NCBI GenBank assembly: GCA_910584075.1
Contig: CAJTZI010000083.1
Location: forward strand, 1-5,930
DNA from: an uncultured Oscillibacter sp.
GTDB lineage: Bacteria; Bacillota; Clostridia; Oscillospirales; Oscillospiraceae
DNA: 5,930 nucleotides
Direction: 5' to 3'
Below, piece by piece: positions 1 through 5,869 of this stretch. Each line of letters starts with the position of its first letter. Position 1 is the first letter of the stretch. The notes below the pieces were generated by a model, which had not been told where the DNA came from, made no database searches, and saw nothing but the letters and a program-made list of their open reading frames with translations. Made by a program: the position numbers and the translations under genes.

Positions 1-837
1 CAGCTTCTTGTTAAACTTGTACCGGCCCACGAAGGACAGATCGTAGCGCCGGGGATCGAAGAAGAGGTTGTTCATCAGGGTCTCGGCGGCCTCCACCGTG
101 GGGGGCTCGCCGGGGCGGAGGCGGCGGTAGATCTCCAGCATGGACTCCTCGTAGGTCTTGCAGGGGTCCTTCTCCAAAGTGGCCATAATCCGGGAGTCGC
201 CGCCGAAGCGCTCTCTGATCTCCTCGTCGGAACGGATGCCCAGAGCGCGGATGAGACAGGTAATGGGAATCTTCCGGTTCTTGTCGATGCGGACCCAGAA
301 GAGCTCGTTGGCATCGGTCTCATACTCCAGCCACGCGCCCCGCTGGGGGATGATCTGGGCGGAGAGGATGGGCAGGTCGGTCTTGATGTCGATCTCCTTG
401 CTGTAATACACGCCGGGGGAGCGAACAATCTGGGAGACCACAACACGCTCCGCGCCGTTGATGACGAAGGTGCCAGAGTGGGTCATCAGGGGGAAGTCCC
501 CCATGAAGATCTCCTGTTCCTTGATCTCTCCGGTCTCCTTGTTCCGCAGGCGGACCTTGACCTTCAGCGGCGCGGCGTAGGTGGCGTCCCGGGCCTTGCA
601 CTCCTCCACGTCATACTTGGGGGCCTCGTCCATCTTGTAGTCGATGAAGGTCAGCTCCAGGTTGCCCTGGTAGTCCGTGATCGCGCCCACGTCGGCAAAG
701 ACCTCCCGCAGGCCGGTGTCCAAAAACCACTGGTACGACGTCTTCTGGATCTCCAGAAGGTTCGGCATGGGCATGACTTCCTCATGCCGGGCAAAGTTTT
801 TGCGAAGGGTCTTTCCGTAGTACTTGTCTTTGGCCAT
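1..837 (-). CDS. rpoB: DNA-directed RNA polymerase subunit beta, N-terminal 279 codons (3' end outside window)
   Basis: Beta subunit of the core RNA polymerase, forming with beta-prime the active-centre cleft. The minus-strand frame is open from the ATG at 835-837 to base 1 without a stop. It matches Bacillota RpoB along its length: NLLEIQKTSYQWFLDTGLRE near residue 26, MGDFPLMT at 112-119, NGAERVVVSQ at 127-136 followed by RSPGVYY, RGAWLEYETD, and LRPGEPPTVE with RRYDLSFVGRYKFNKKL at the cut end. This covers the start of the protrusion and the lobe; the rifampicin region and catalytic parts are beyond the edge. The chosen start follows an AAAGGTGA-type ribosome site 10-11 bases upstream. The frame upstream has no other ATG before an in-frame stop near 930. 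It is transcribed from the promoter at 1034-1062. rplL, the usual upstream neighbour in Bacillota, is absent here. Confidence 0.97.
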   Translation of the reverse strand, partial: MAKDKYYGKTLRKNFARHEEVMPMPNLLEIQKTSYQWFLDTGLREVFADVGAITDYQGNLELTFIDYKMDEAPKYDVEECKARDATYAAPLKVKVRLRNKETGEIKEQEIFMGDFPLMTHSGTFVINGAERVVVSQIVRSPGVYYSKEIDIKTDLPILSAQIIPQRGAWLEYETDANELFWVRIDKNRKIPITCLIRALGIRSDEEIRERFGGDSRIMATLEKDPCKTYEESMLEIYRRLRPGEPPTVEAAETLMNNLFFDPRRYDLSFVGRYKFNKKL

Positions 838-895
838 CTTCTCAAATTCACCTTTCTTCCGCCCCGCCCTGTCCGGCGGCGCGCGTTGTTTCTCC

Positions 896-925
896 AAAAA
901 CGCCCGATTGCGATACGCGCGGGCA
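896..925 (-). terminator. Terminator-like hairpin inside the rpoB leader (possible attenuator)
   Basis: On the minus strand TGCCCG (920-925) and CGGGCG (901-906) can pair around an inner GCG-TAT-CGC mini-stem, and TTTTT (896-900) follows directly. It lies about 100 nt after the inferred transcription start and about 60 nt before the rpoB ATG, so if active it would attenuate rpoB transcription. The stem is short (six pairs, one of them G-U) and interrupted by unpaired bases, so the call is tentative. Confidence 0.35.
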
Positions 926-952
926 GGTTGTTAAAAACCATCCATTCCGCTC

Positions 953-981
953 TTGCATTATCATGGGAAATATGCTATGCT
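953..981 (+). promoter_or_regulatory. Weak candidate plus-strand promoter divergent to rpoB
   Basis: TTGCAT (953-958), a 17-base gap, then TATGCT (976-981) on the plus strand. Only three of six -35 and four of six -10 positions match the consensus. It is noted because an otherwise unexplained plus-strand terminator lies about 120 bases downstream at 1103-1129, so a short RNA could run between them. Confidence 0.2.
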
Positions 982-1033
982 GTGAGCAGAGATGAGAGTG
1001 GGTTTTTATCTCCGGTCATCACATAAGTGATTT

Positions 1034-1062
1034 ATTTTACCATGCTCTGCCAGGGTTGTCAA
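1034..1062 (-). promoter_or_regulatory. Sigma-A-type promoter of rpoB
   Basis: On the minus strand a perfect -35 TTGACA (1057-1062) is followed after exactly 17 bases by TAAAAT (1034-1039), five of six consensus bases. Transcription would start near 1027 and give a leader of about 190 nt before rpoB. It is the best promoter match in the window, as expected for an RNA polymerase gene. No gene lies between it and rpoB. Confidence 0.87.
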
Positions 1063-1102
1063 GGGAGATTTTGTCCTTTTGCGCGGCTGGGCGGCGGATT
1101 TG

Positions 1103-1129
1103 AGAGGCGGTCAGCCTCTTTTTGTTTTT
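1103..1129 (+). terminator. Rho-independent terminator on the plus strand, no gene upstream
   Basis: AGAGGC (1103-1108), a five-base loop, GCCTCT (1114-1119), then a run of T broken by one G (1119-1129). It fits a Rho-independent terminator for plus-strand transcription, yet no plus-strand gene precedes it. It may end a small RNA or simply block antisense transcription near the rpoB promoter. Confidence 0.55.
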
Positions 1130-1275
1130 GTGGTGGATTTGCCAGCCGGCTGCGTCATTTCGCCGTTTCGATCGATAAGATCACGGGAATCCGCCTGGCC
1201 AATGGGGTGAACGCCGTGCTGTCACAGGTGAAATCCAAACGATTGCACGCGGCCAAACACGAATGATCCCAAATA

Positions 1276-1337
1276 TATGGATGTTCCGGAAACCGCAGAA
1301 GTGCCGGGACAAAACCCCCGCATTTTGAACATCCGTA
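1276..1337. repeat. 62-nt inverted-repeat element with internal hairpins
   Basis: TATGGATGTTC (1276-1286) pairs with GAACATCCGTA (1327-1337): 11 pairs including one G-U, which favours the plus-strand RNA. Inside, CGG-AAA-CCG can form a mini-hairpin and GTGCCGGG (1301-1308) pairs imperfectly with CCCCCGCAT (1315-1323), giving a branched fold. It could be a copy of a dispersed intergenic palindrome or a structured RNA. It matches no riboswitch consensus I know. The minus-strand pairing is nearly as good, so the strand is open. Confidence 0.45.
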
Positions 1338-1366
1338 CATCGGACCCCAGCACAGGCCCATACGCG

Positions 1367-1402
1367 AAAAGAGGTCCCGGTCCTGAAAAGAACCGGGGCC
1401 TC
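1367..1402 (-). terminator. Rho-independent terminator of the 61-aa membrane protein gene
   Basis: An 11-bp stem (1371-1381 with 1392-1402, one G-U type pair) encloses a 10-base loop. On the minus strand it is followed by TTTT (1367-1370). It lies 14 bases after the stop codon of the small gene at 1417-1602 and would also insulate the region upstream of rpoB. Confidence 0.8.
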
Positions 1403-1416
1403 TTCATCTCTGTCCG

Positions 1417-1602
1417 TCAGCCGAACAGCTCCTCGTCGGCGTAGTCGTCGTACTCGGAGCGGAAGCGCTTGCTCAGCCGCTTCTTCATGCCGCAGCAGCC
1501 CACGGACAGGTCGTGCCAGCCGCCAATCAGCAGGCAGACCACCGCCGCGAAGGCCAGACTGGCGCCAATGATCTTCATGACCATGCTTGCAGTTTTACTC
1601 AT
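1417..1602 (-). CDS. Small single-span membrane protein of unknown function (61 aa)
   Basis: I do not recognise a family. Residues 8-28 are a continuous hydrophobic stretch with K10 near its start, giving one predicted membrane helix. Then comes a short segment with a Cys pair (C36, C37), a strongly basic patch (KKRLSKRFR, 40-48), and an acidic, aromatic tail (EYDDYADEEL). The basic patch right after the helix suggests an N-out, C-in topology by the positive-inside rule, which is an inference. The start is fixed by AAAGGAGAGG at 1611-1620, eight bases upstream; M7 and M9 lack such a site. It stands alone, with its own extended -10 promoter (1661-1669) and terminator (1367-1402), which supports a real expressed gene despite its size. 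It is divergent from the lipoprotein gene. Confidence 0.75.
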   Translation of the reverse strand: MSKTASMVMKIIGASLAFAAVVCLLIGGWHDLSVGCCGMKKRLSKRFRSEYDDYADEELFG

Positions 1603-1660
1603 ATCAGGTACCTCTCCTTTCCATCGTCCATTTTAGATCCTTGATCCGCATACCGTTGGT

Positions 1661-1669
1661 AGTATATCA
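1661..1669 (-). promoter_or_regulatory. Extended -10 promoter of the small membrane protein gene
   Basis: The minus strand reads TGATATACT, an extended -10 element with TATACT at 1661-1666. No good -35 lies at 16-18 bases (TTCCCT is the nearest), which the TGn extension can offset. Transcription would start near 1654, about 50 bases before the ATG. Confidence 0.6.
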
Positions 1670-1769
1670 CATGTCCGCCCAAAAGGGAAGCACATTTTTT
1701 GTCTTCCGGCCCGTCTGGCCCGTTTCCTCTCCCCTTCACAGGAATTCGACACTTTGCCGAATATCACCC

Positions 1770-1798
1770 TTGTCCCGGGCGAATATTTATGATATACT
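1770..1798 (+). promoter_or_regulatory. Promoter of the lipoprotein gene
   Basis: TTGTCC (1770-1775), a 17-base spacer, then TATACT (1793-1798) preceded by TGA, so also an extended -10. The predicted start is near 1805, about 25 bases before the ATG. The heptamer CGAATAT occurs at 1758-1764 and again at 1780-1786, 22 bases apart on the same helix face, flanking the -35. It might be a regulator site, but no regulator is visible. Confidence 0.7.
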
Positions 1799-1830
1799 GA
1801 ATAAAACTGCTCTTGAAGGAGGTCCTTTCA

Positions 1831-2420
1831 ATGAATATCCCAAGCCGCGCCCTGGCGGCCCTGGCTTGTGCCCTCCTGCTGGCGGGCTGCGGTCAGAAGA
1901 GGGCCGAACCTCTTCCGCCTCTGGAGGAGCTTCCGGCGGATTACAGCCTGGAGTGTGCCAGGGAGGACGGCTGCGCCGTCCACGAGGATGGGGACATCGC
2001 CTCCGGGCAGGAGGCCTGGGAGGATTTTCTCAAGGCGGCCTCCTCCGGAGAGGCGGCCTCCGTGCGGCTGGTCAACTGCTACACCCTGGACGATCTTCAC
2101 CGCTATGACCCGGACTATTACGAGTCCATCAAGGACGACTACCCCTGCTGTTCGTCAGCGACCTGACCTTTGACGGTAAGACGTACACCGTCTCCGGCCC
2201 GGAGAACGGCGAGAAATGGACACAGACCTATTCTCATCTGAAACGGTTCGAGGATCAGGCCGAGACCCACAATGCGGTCTATGACTCCTATATCCGGTAT
2301 GTCCTGGTGGATGACGACACCGTCACCTGGGGGCAGCTGACCCACGGCGCCCTCAGTTCCCGGTTCGGGGACTATATCCCCTTCCACTCCGTATATACAG
2401 ATTATATTTATAATGAATAA
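1831..2420 (+). pseudogene. Lipoprotein of unknown function, broken by a one-base frameshift
   Basis: The first frame starts at ATG 1831, eight bases after GAAGGAGG. It encodes a lipoprotein signal peptide: M-N-I-P-S-R, a hydrophobic stretch (7-18), and lipobox LLAGC with the lipidated Cys at residue 20. The mature part begins with a Pro/Glu-rich linker. This frame stops at 2164-2166 (111 aa). The protein clearly continues in another frame from base 2145 (LLFVSDLTFDGKTYTVSG, then a Tyr/Asp-rich end YTDYIYNE) to the TAA at 2418-2420. One missing C in the CCCC run (2142-2145) explains the shift; restored, the product would have 196 residues. The second half has no start codon of its own near the junction. 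No -1 slippery heptamer (X XXY YYZ) is present, so programmed frameshifting is unlikely. A real mutation and a sequencing or assembly error both remain possible. The family is not recognised. Confidence 0.78.
2409..2414 (+). promoter_or_regulatory. Possible -10 element for the beta-CASP gene
   Basis: A perfect TATAAT lies in the last codons of the broken lipoprotein gene, 55 bases before the next ATG. No acceptable -35 is seen 16-19 bases upstream and the local sequence is AT-rich, so this may be chance. No terminator separates the two genes, so read-through from the lipoprotein promoter is also possible. Confidence 0.3.
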
Positions 2421-2469
2421 GATCTGAACAAAGAGACAACACACAGAATTCTGCAAGGAGGTTTCCCCT

Positions 2470-4077
2470 ATGAAGCTCAGTTTCTTTGGCGCGGACCAAT
2501 GCGTGACCGGCAGCTGTCACTGTCTGGAGATCAACGGCAGACGCATCCTCATCGACTGCGGATTGCAGCAGGGACGGGACGAGGTGTCCAACGGTGAGTT
2601 CCCCTTTGCCGCCAACACCATCGACTACGTACTGGTGACCCACGCCCACATCGACCACTCCGGCCGCATCCCCATGCTGATCAAGCAGGGCTTCCAGGGC
2701 CGCATCCTCACCACCCGGCTCACCGCCCAGCTGCTGGAGATCATGCTGCTGGACTCTGCCCACATTCAGGAACAGGACGCCGAGTGGAAAAACCGCAAGG
2801 GCGAGCGCTCCGGCGCCCCCCGGACGGAGCCCCTCTACACCGTGGCGGATGCCGAGCGGGTGCCGGAGTTCCTGGACACCTGTGAGTACGGCCAGTTCGT
2901 CCACCTCTGCGACGGCGTGGACCTGGAGTTCACCGACGCCGGCCACCTGCTGGGCTCCTCCTTCATCGCCATGGACCTGGAGGAGAACGGCGTGAAGAAG
3001 AGCATCGTCTTCTCCGGCGACATCGGCAACATCAACCAGCCCATCATCCGGGACCCGGTGCAGATCACCGGCGCGGATTATGTGGTGATGGAATCCACCT
3101 ACGGCGACCGGAACCACCCGGAGCACTGGGGCTATACGGACAACCTGGCCCGGATCATCGACAAGACCATGGCCCGGGGCGGCAACGTCATCATCCCCTC
3201 CTTCGCCGTGGGCCGCACCCAGGAGCTGTTGTACTTCATCCGGGAGATCAAGGAGCAGCACATGGTCACCTCCTGTCCGGACTTCCCGGTATATATCGAC
3301 TCCCCTCTGGCCAAGAAGGCCACCACCATCTTTGACGGCGACCTCCGGGGCTACATGGACCTGGACGCCGTGTGGCTGACCCGCAAGGGCACCAACATGT
3401 TCCGCTTCCCCAACCTCCAGCTGACGGAGACCAGCGAGGAGTCCAAGGCCCTCAACGAGGACCCCACCCCCAAGGTCATCATCTCCGCCTCCGGCATGTG
3501 CGACGCGGGCCGCATCCGCCACCATCTCAAGCACAACCTCTGGCGGCCGGAGTGCACCGTCCTCTTCGTGGGCTACCAGGGCGAGGGCACCCTGGGCAGG
3601 CAGCTGCTGGAGGGCGCCAAGAGCGTGAAGCTCTTCGGCGAGGAGATCACCGTCCAGGCCCATCTGGAGAATTTCACGGGCCTCAGCTCCCACGCCGACC
3701 GGGACCACCTGCTCAAGTGGATCAGCGGCTTCCAGGAGCCAAAGCCCCAGCACGTCTTCGTGGTCCACGGCGACCGGGAGGTGGCCCCCTTCTTCGCCAA
3801 AACCTTGGAGGGCATGGGGATTCCGGCCCACGCGCCCCAATACACCGAGGTCTACGACCTGGCATCCAACACCCAGCTGGCCCCCGGCTACCTGCCGGAG
3901 CGGAAGGTTTCCAAGGTGACCCCCGGCGGGGCAAGGGCCTCCGCCGCCTACGAACGGCTGGTCTCCGTGGGTGCTATGCTCAACGAGGCCATCAAGCGCA
4001 GCAAGGGACGGGACAACAAGTCCCTTGCGAAGTTCGCCGACCAGCTGCGGCTGCTGCTGGAGAAGTGGGACGCGTAA
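2470..4077 (+). CDS. MBL-fold/beta-CASP RNA-processing nuclease-like protein (535 aa)
   Basis: Member of the metallo-beta-lactamase/beta-CASP superfamily (RNase J, CPSF-73/Ysh1 relatives), predicted zinc-dependent cytoplasmic RNA nuclease. The metallo-beta-lactamase part shows D29, the HAHIDH metal motif (H58, H60, D62, H63), H159 in DAGHLLGS and D184 in FSGDIG. The beta-CASP insert follows, with motif A ESTYGDRNH (E208) and motif B near SASGMCDAGRIRHH (339-352). Motif C is SSHADRDHLL with H408, and VVHGD (H433) completes the C-terminal RMMBL part. All expected metal ligands are present, so it should be active. The length is typical for the COG1236-type branch; it lacks the extra C-terminal domain of RNase J. 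The start is set by AAGGAGG (2455-2461), eight bases before the ATG. The C-terminal tail of about 60 residues (KGRDNKSLAKFADQLRLL) looks helical. The exact RNA target is unknown, so no gene symbol is given. Confidence 0.93.
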   Translation: MKLSFFGADQCVTGSCHCLEINGRRILIDCGLQQGRDEVSNGEFPFAANTIDYVLVTHAHIDHSGRIPMLIKQGFQGRILTTRLTAQLLEIMLLDSAHIQEQDAEWKNRKGERSGAPRTEPLYTVADAERVPEFLDTCEYGQFVHLCDGVDLEFTDAGHLLGSSFIAMDLEENGVKKSIVFSGDIGNINQPIIRDPVQITGADYVVMESTYGDRNHPEHWGYTDNLARIIDKTMARGGNVIIPSFAVGRTQELLYFIREIKEQHMVTSCPDFPVYIDSPLAKKATTIFDGDLRGYMDLDAVWLTRKGTNMFRFPNLQLTETSEESKALNEDPTPKVIISASGMCDAGRIRHHLKHNLWRPECTVLFVGYQGEGTLGRQLLEGAKSVKLFGEEITVQAHLENFTGLSSHADRDHLLKWISGFQEPKPQHVFVVHGDREVAPFFAKTLEGMGIPAHAPQYTEVYDLASNTQLAPGYLPERKVSKVTPGGARASAAYERLVSVGAMLNEAIKRSKGRDNKSLAKFADQLRLLLEKWDA

Positions 4078-4083
4078 GTCTAA

Positions 4084-4111
4084 AAAGCGGAAGGCTGCTG
4101 CCTTCCGCTTT
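4084..4111 (+). terminator. Hairpin terminator after the beta-CASP gene
   Basis: A perfect 12-bp stem (4084-4095 with 4100-4111) with a four-base loop, starting six bases after the stop codon. On the plus strand only TTT, part of the stem, precedes CCC, so the U-tract is weak. On the minus strand TTTTT follows, so it could work in both directions. It separates the gene from the methyltransferase downstream. Confidence 0.7.
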
Positions 4112-4127
4112 CCCGCTCCGCCGGCCA

Positions 4128-4133
4128 TATACT
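4128..4133 (+). promoter_or_regulatory. Possible -10 element upstream of the rlmD-type gene
   Basis: TATACT just after the preceding terminator, with no convincing -35 at the right distance (CCGCTT at 17 bases). If used, the leader would be about 140 nt. It is the best candidate I can see in the 165-base gap, but it is weak. Confidence 0.25.
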
Positions 4134-4179
4134 ATTTTCAGAGGGTATTCCTGTGATCAACGTGTATCCTCCTCTGGGC

Positions 4180-4234
4180 TTTGCGGCTGTTTTTGTACTG
4201 GCCCCTGCGATCCCCACAGCCGCCAAAAAGCGGC
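4180..4234 (+). promoter_or_regulatory. Two competing hairpins in the leader of the rlmD-type gene
   Basis: GCGGCTGT (4183-4190) pairs perfectly with ACAGCCGC (4216-4223), and three more T-A pairs are possible past a bulged C4224. The right arm overlaps GCCGC (4219-4223), which can instead pair with GCGGC (4230-4234) around a CAAAAA loop. The folds exclude each other and end about 40 bases before the start codon. Neither is followed by a T run, so any effect would be on translation or stability. Function is not shown. Confidence 0.3.
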
Positions 4235-4276
4235 AGTAACCACCCTACGCCATTCTATCAAAGAGAGGTTCCGCCT

Positions 4277-5641
4277 ATGGAAAAACCGCGCCAGCCCCTG
4301 CAGCAGGGAACCGTCTACACCGGCACCGTGGAGGGCTACTCCAGCGATGGCTGCGGCATCGTCCGTCTGGACGGCGCCGTGGTCTTCGTGCCCCGGGCCG
4401 TCCGGGGGGAGACCGTGGACCTGCGGATTACAAAAGTGATGAAATCCAGCTGCGCCGGGGAGATCGTGAAAATCCACACCCCCTCCCCGGAGCGGGCCAC
4501 GCCGGAGTGTCCCTATTTCGGCCGCTGCGGCGGCTGTGACTTCCAGCACCTGAGCTACCCGGAGGAGCTCCGGGCCAAACGCCAGCGGGTGCAGGACGCC
4601 TTAACCCGCTTGGGCGGCGCGGACATACAGGTGGAGGAGATCCTGGGAGCCCGGGAGCCCACCCGCTACCGCAACAAGAGCCAGTACCCCGTGGGTCCCG
4701 GCGGCTCCATCGGCTTCTACCGCTCCCGCAGCCACCAGGTGGTCCCCATTGACCGCTGCCTCATTCAGTCGGAGATCTCCGACCGCACCGCCAAGGCCGT
4801 GGGAGACTGGATGCGGCGGTACAAGGTCTCGGCCTACGATGAATCCACCGGCAAGGGACTAATCCGCCACATCTACGTCCGGGTCAGCGCCGCCGGCGAG
4901 AGCCTGTGCTGCGTGATCGCCAACGGAAAGCAGCTCCCCCGGGAGCCGGAGCTGGCGGCCCTCATTCAGGCCGCCGCCCCCAAAACCGCAGGCGTGGTGC
5001 TGAACACCAACACCCGCCCCGGCAACGTGATTCTGGGGGACAAGTACCGCACCATCTGGGGCCGGGACTTTTTGATGGACACGCTCTGCGGACTGGAGTT
5101 CAAGCTGTCGGTTCCCTCTTTCTACCAGGTAAACCGCGCCCAGGCGGAGGTGCTTTACAACAAGGCCCTGGAATTCGCCGGCCTGACAGGCCGGGAGACG
5201 GTGCTGGACCTGTACTGCGGCACCGGCACCATCACGCTGTGTCTGGCCCGGCGGGCCGGACGGGTCATCGGTGCGGAGATCGTCCCCCCCGCCGTGGCAG
5301 ACGCCCGGGAAAACGCCGCCCGAAACGGCATTGAGAACGTAGAGTTCTTCTGCGGGGACGCCGCCGCCGTGGCCCTCCGGCTGGAGGCTCAGGGTCTGAA
5401 ACCGGACGTCGTCACCGTGGACCCGCCCCGGAAGGGTCTGGCGGCTGAAGTCATTGCCTCCATCGCCGGCATGGGGCCGGAGCGGGTGGTATACGTCTCC
5501 TGCGATCCCGCCACCCTGGGGCGGGACGTGAAAATCTTTACCGGCTTCGGCTATCGGGCGGACCGTGCGTGCGCCGTGGATCTGTTTCCGGGGACGCGGC
5601 ATGTGGAGACTATTGTGTTGCTACAAAGAGAAAACTCGTAG
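4277..5641 (+). CDS. rlmD: 23S rRNA (uracil-C5)-methyltransferase, TrmA/RlmD family (454 aa)
   Basis: SAM-dependent enzyme that makes 5-methyluridine in 23S rRNA (U1939 and, in some Bacillota RlmCD enzymes, U747). Domains: TRAM RNA-binding domain (about 10-66). Fe-S ligands follow in CPYFGRCGGC (C78, C84, C87) plus C161 in DRCLIQ. The central domain comes next, then the Rossmann methyltransferase fold with Q284 (FYQVN), VLDLYCGTGT (309-318), D382 in DPPRKG, catalytic Cys C409 in VSCDPATLGRD, and E444 in HVETIVLL. All key residues are present. The start at 4277 has GAGAGG (4263-4268) eight bases upstream; a TTG at 4181 would add 32 low-complexity residues and is not supported. The last codons after HVETIVLL (LQRENS) switch from G/C- to A/T-rich use, which may mark an integration junction. 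Whether it modifies one or two uridines cannot be told from sequence; the symbol is the family name. Confidence 0.94.
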   Translation: MEKPRQPLQQGTVYTGTVEGYSSDGCGIVRLDGAVVFVPRAVRGETVDLRITKVMKSSCAGEIVKIHTPSPERATPECPYFGRCGGCDFQHLSYPEELRAKRQRVQDALTRLGGADIQVEEILGAREPTRYRNKSQYPVGPGGSIGFYRSRSHQVVPIDRCLIQSEISDRTAKAVGDWMRRYKVSAYDESTGKGLIRHIYVRVSAAGESLCCVIANGKQLPREPELAALIQAAAPKTAGVVLNTNTRPGNVILGDKYRTIWGRDFLMDTLCGLEFKLSVPSFYQVNRAQAEVLYNKALEFAGLTGRETVLDLYCGTGTITLCLARRAGRVIGAEIVPPAVADARENAARNGIENVEFFCGDAAAVALRLEAQGLKPDVVTVDPPRKGLAAEVIASIAGMGPERVVYVSCDPATLGRDVKIFTGFGYRADRACAVDLFPGTRHVETIVLLQRENS

Positions 5642-5781
5642 AAATCCTGCGTTTCCAACACTTTGCCCGCCATGTGGTGTTCGACGCCGAGGGCGACAAA
5701 CTCCGCAATAAGCGCATTGAGGACTATATCACGGTTTCGGTCGTCATTGATATGGAGTGTGGGAACACAAAAACTGAATAG
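5642..5781 (+). CDS. Unrecognised short open frame after the rlmD-type gene, probably a remnant or chance ORF
   Basis: The plus-strand frame ending at the TAG of 5779-5781 reads FARHVVFDAEGDKLRNKRIE then DYITVSVVIDMEC, with fairly G/C-rich third positions and a plausible composition. It is open through the end of the methyltransferase gene and has no start codon with a ribosome site after 5641, so it may be a fragment. I do not recognise it. The opposite strand is also open here but reads through the terminator at 5795-5832. Base composition is lower in GC than in the gene upstream. Confidence 0.2.
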
Positions 5782-5794
5782 CGTATGGACAGGC

Positions 5795-5832
5795 AAACGC
5801 CGCAGATTTTGAAAAAGTCTGCGGCGTTTTTT
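5795..5832 (+). terminator. Strong Rho-independent terminator
   Basis: A perfect 12-bp stem (5795-5806 with 5818-5829), an 11-base loop, and a run of six T (5827-5832). Outside it, TGGACA (5786-5791) and TGTCCA (5835-5840) form a further inverted repeat. It ends plus-strand transcription from the methyltransferase gene, or from the remnant after it, and isolates the gene beginning near 5870. Confidence 0.9.
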
Positions 5833-5869
5833 CATGTCCAGACACCGAAAGGAGCGGAGGACCATATCA

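Larger units (their letters stand above)
1063..1366. other. Intergenic region without a convincing gene
   Basis: The stretch between the rpoB promoter and the terminator of the small membrane protein gene. The short open frames on both strands lack ribosome sites and recognisable motifs. It contains a plus-strand terminator (1103-1129), a 10-bp palindrome CAGCCGGCTG (1143-1152), and a structured inverted repeat (1276-1337). The rest, about 1153-1275, shows nothing I can interpret. Confidence 0.6.

Noticed and set aside
478..1026. A 182-codon plus-strand frame over the start of rpoB
   Set aside because: It is antisense to conserved RpoB codons and to the rpoB leader, with no ribosome site or known motif.
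1276..1337. Cyclic-di-GMP class I riboswitch
   Set aside because: Only a loose GGAAACC...GGGAC similarity exists. The GCAAAGCC segment and the expected stems are missing and no target gene follows in the right orientation.
2139..2166. Programmed -1 ribosomal frameshift joining the two lipoprotein frames
   Set aside because: There is no X XXY YYZ slippery heptamer at the junction (the codons are TAC CCC TGC), and a single lost C in a homopolymer is the simpler explanation.
2353..4128. A 591-codon open frame on the minus strand
   Set aside because: It lies opposite the well-supported beta-CASP gene. Its Gly/Val/His/Asp-rich, low-complexity translation is the usual shadow of a high-GC gene, and it has no recognisable domain.
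3372..4439. A 355-codon plus-strand frame overlapping the beta-CASP gene
   Set aside because: Its Pro/Gly/Arg/His-rich translation is a frame-shifted reading of the real gene and it crosses the terminator at 4084-4111.
4859..5602. A 247-codon minus-strand frame
   Set aside because: It lies opposite the rlmD-type gene, all of whose catalytic motifs are intact; the composition is that of an antisense shadow.
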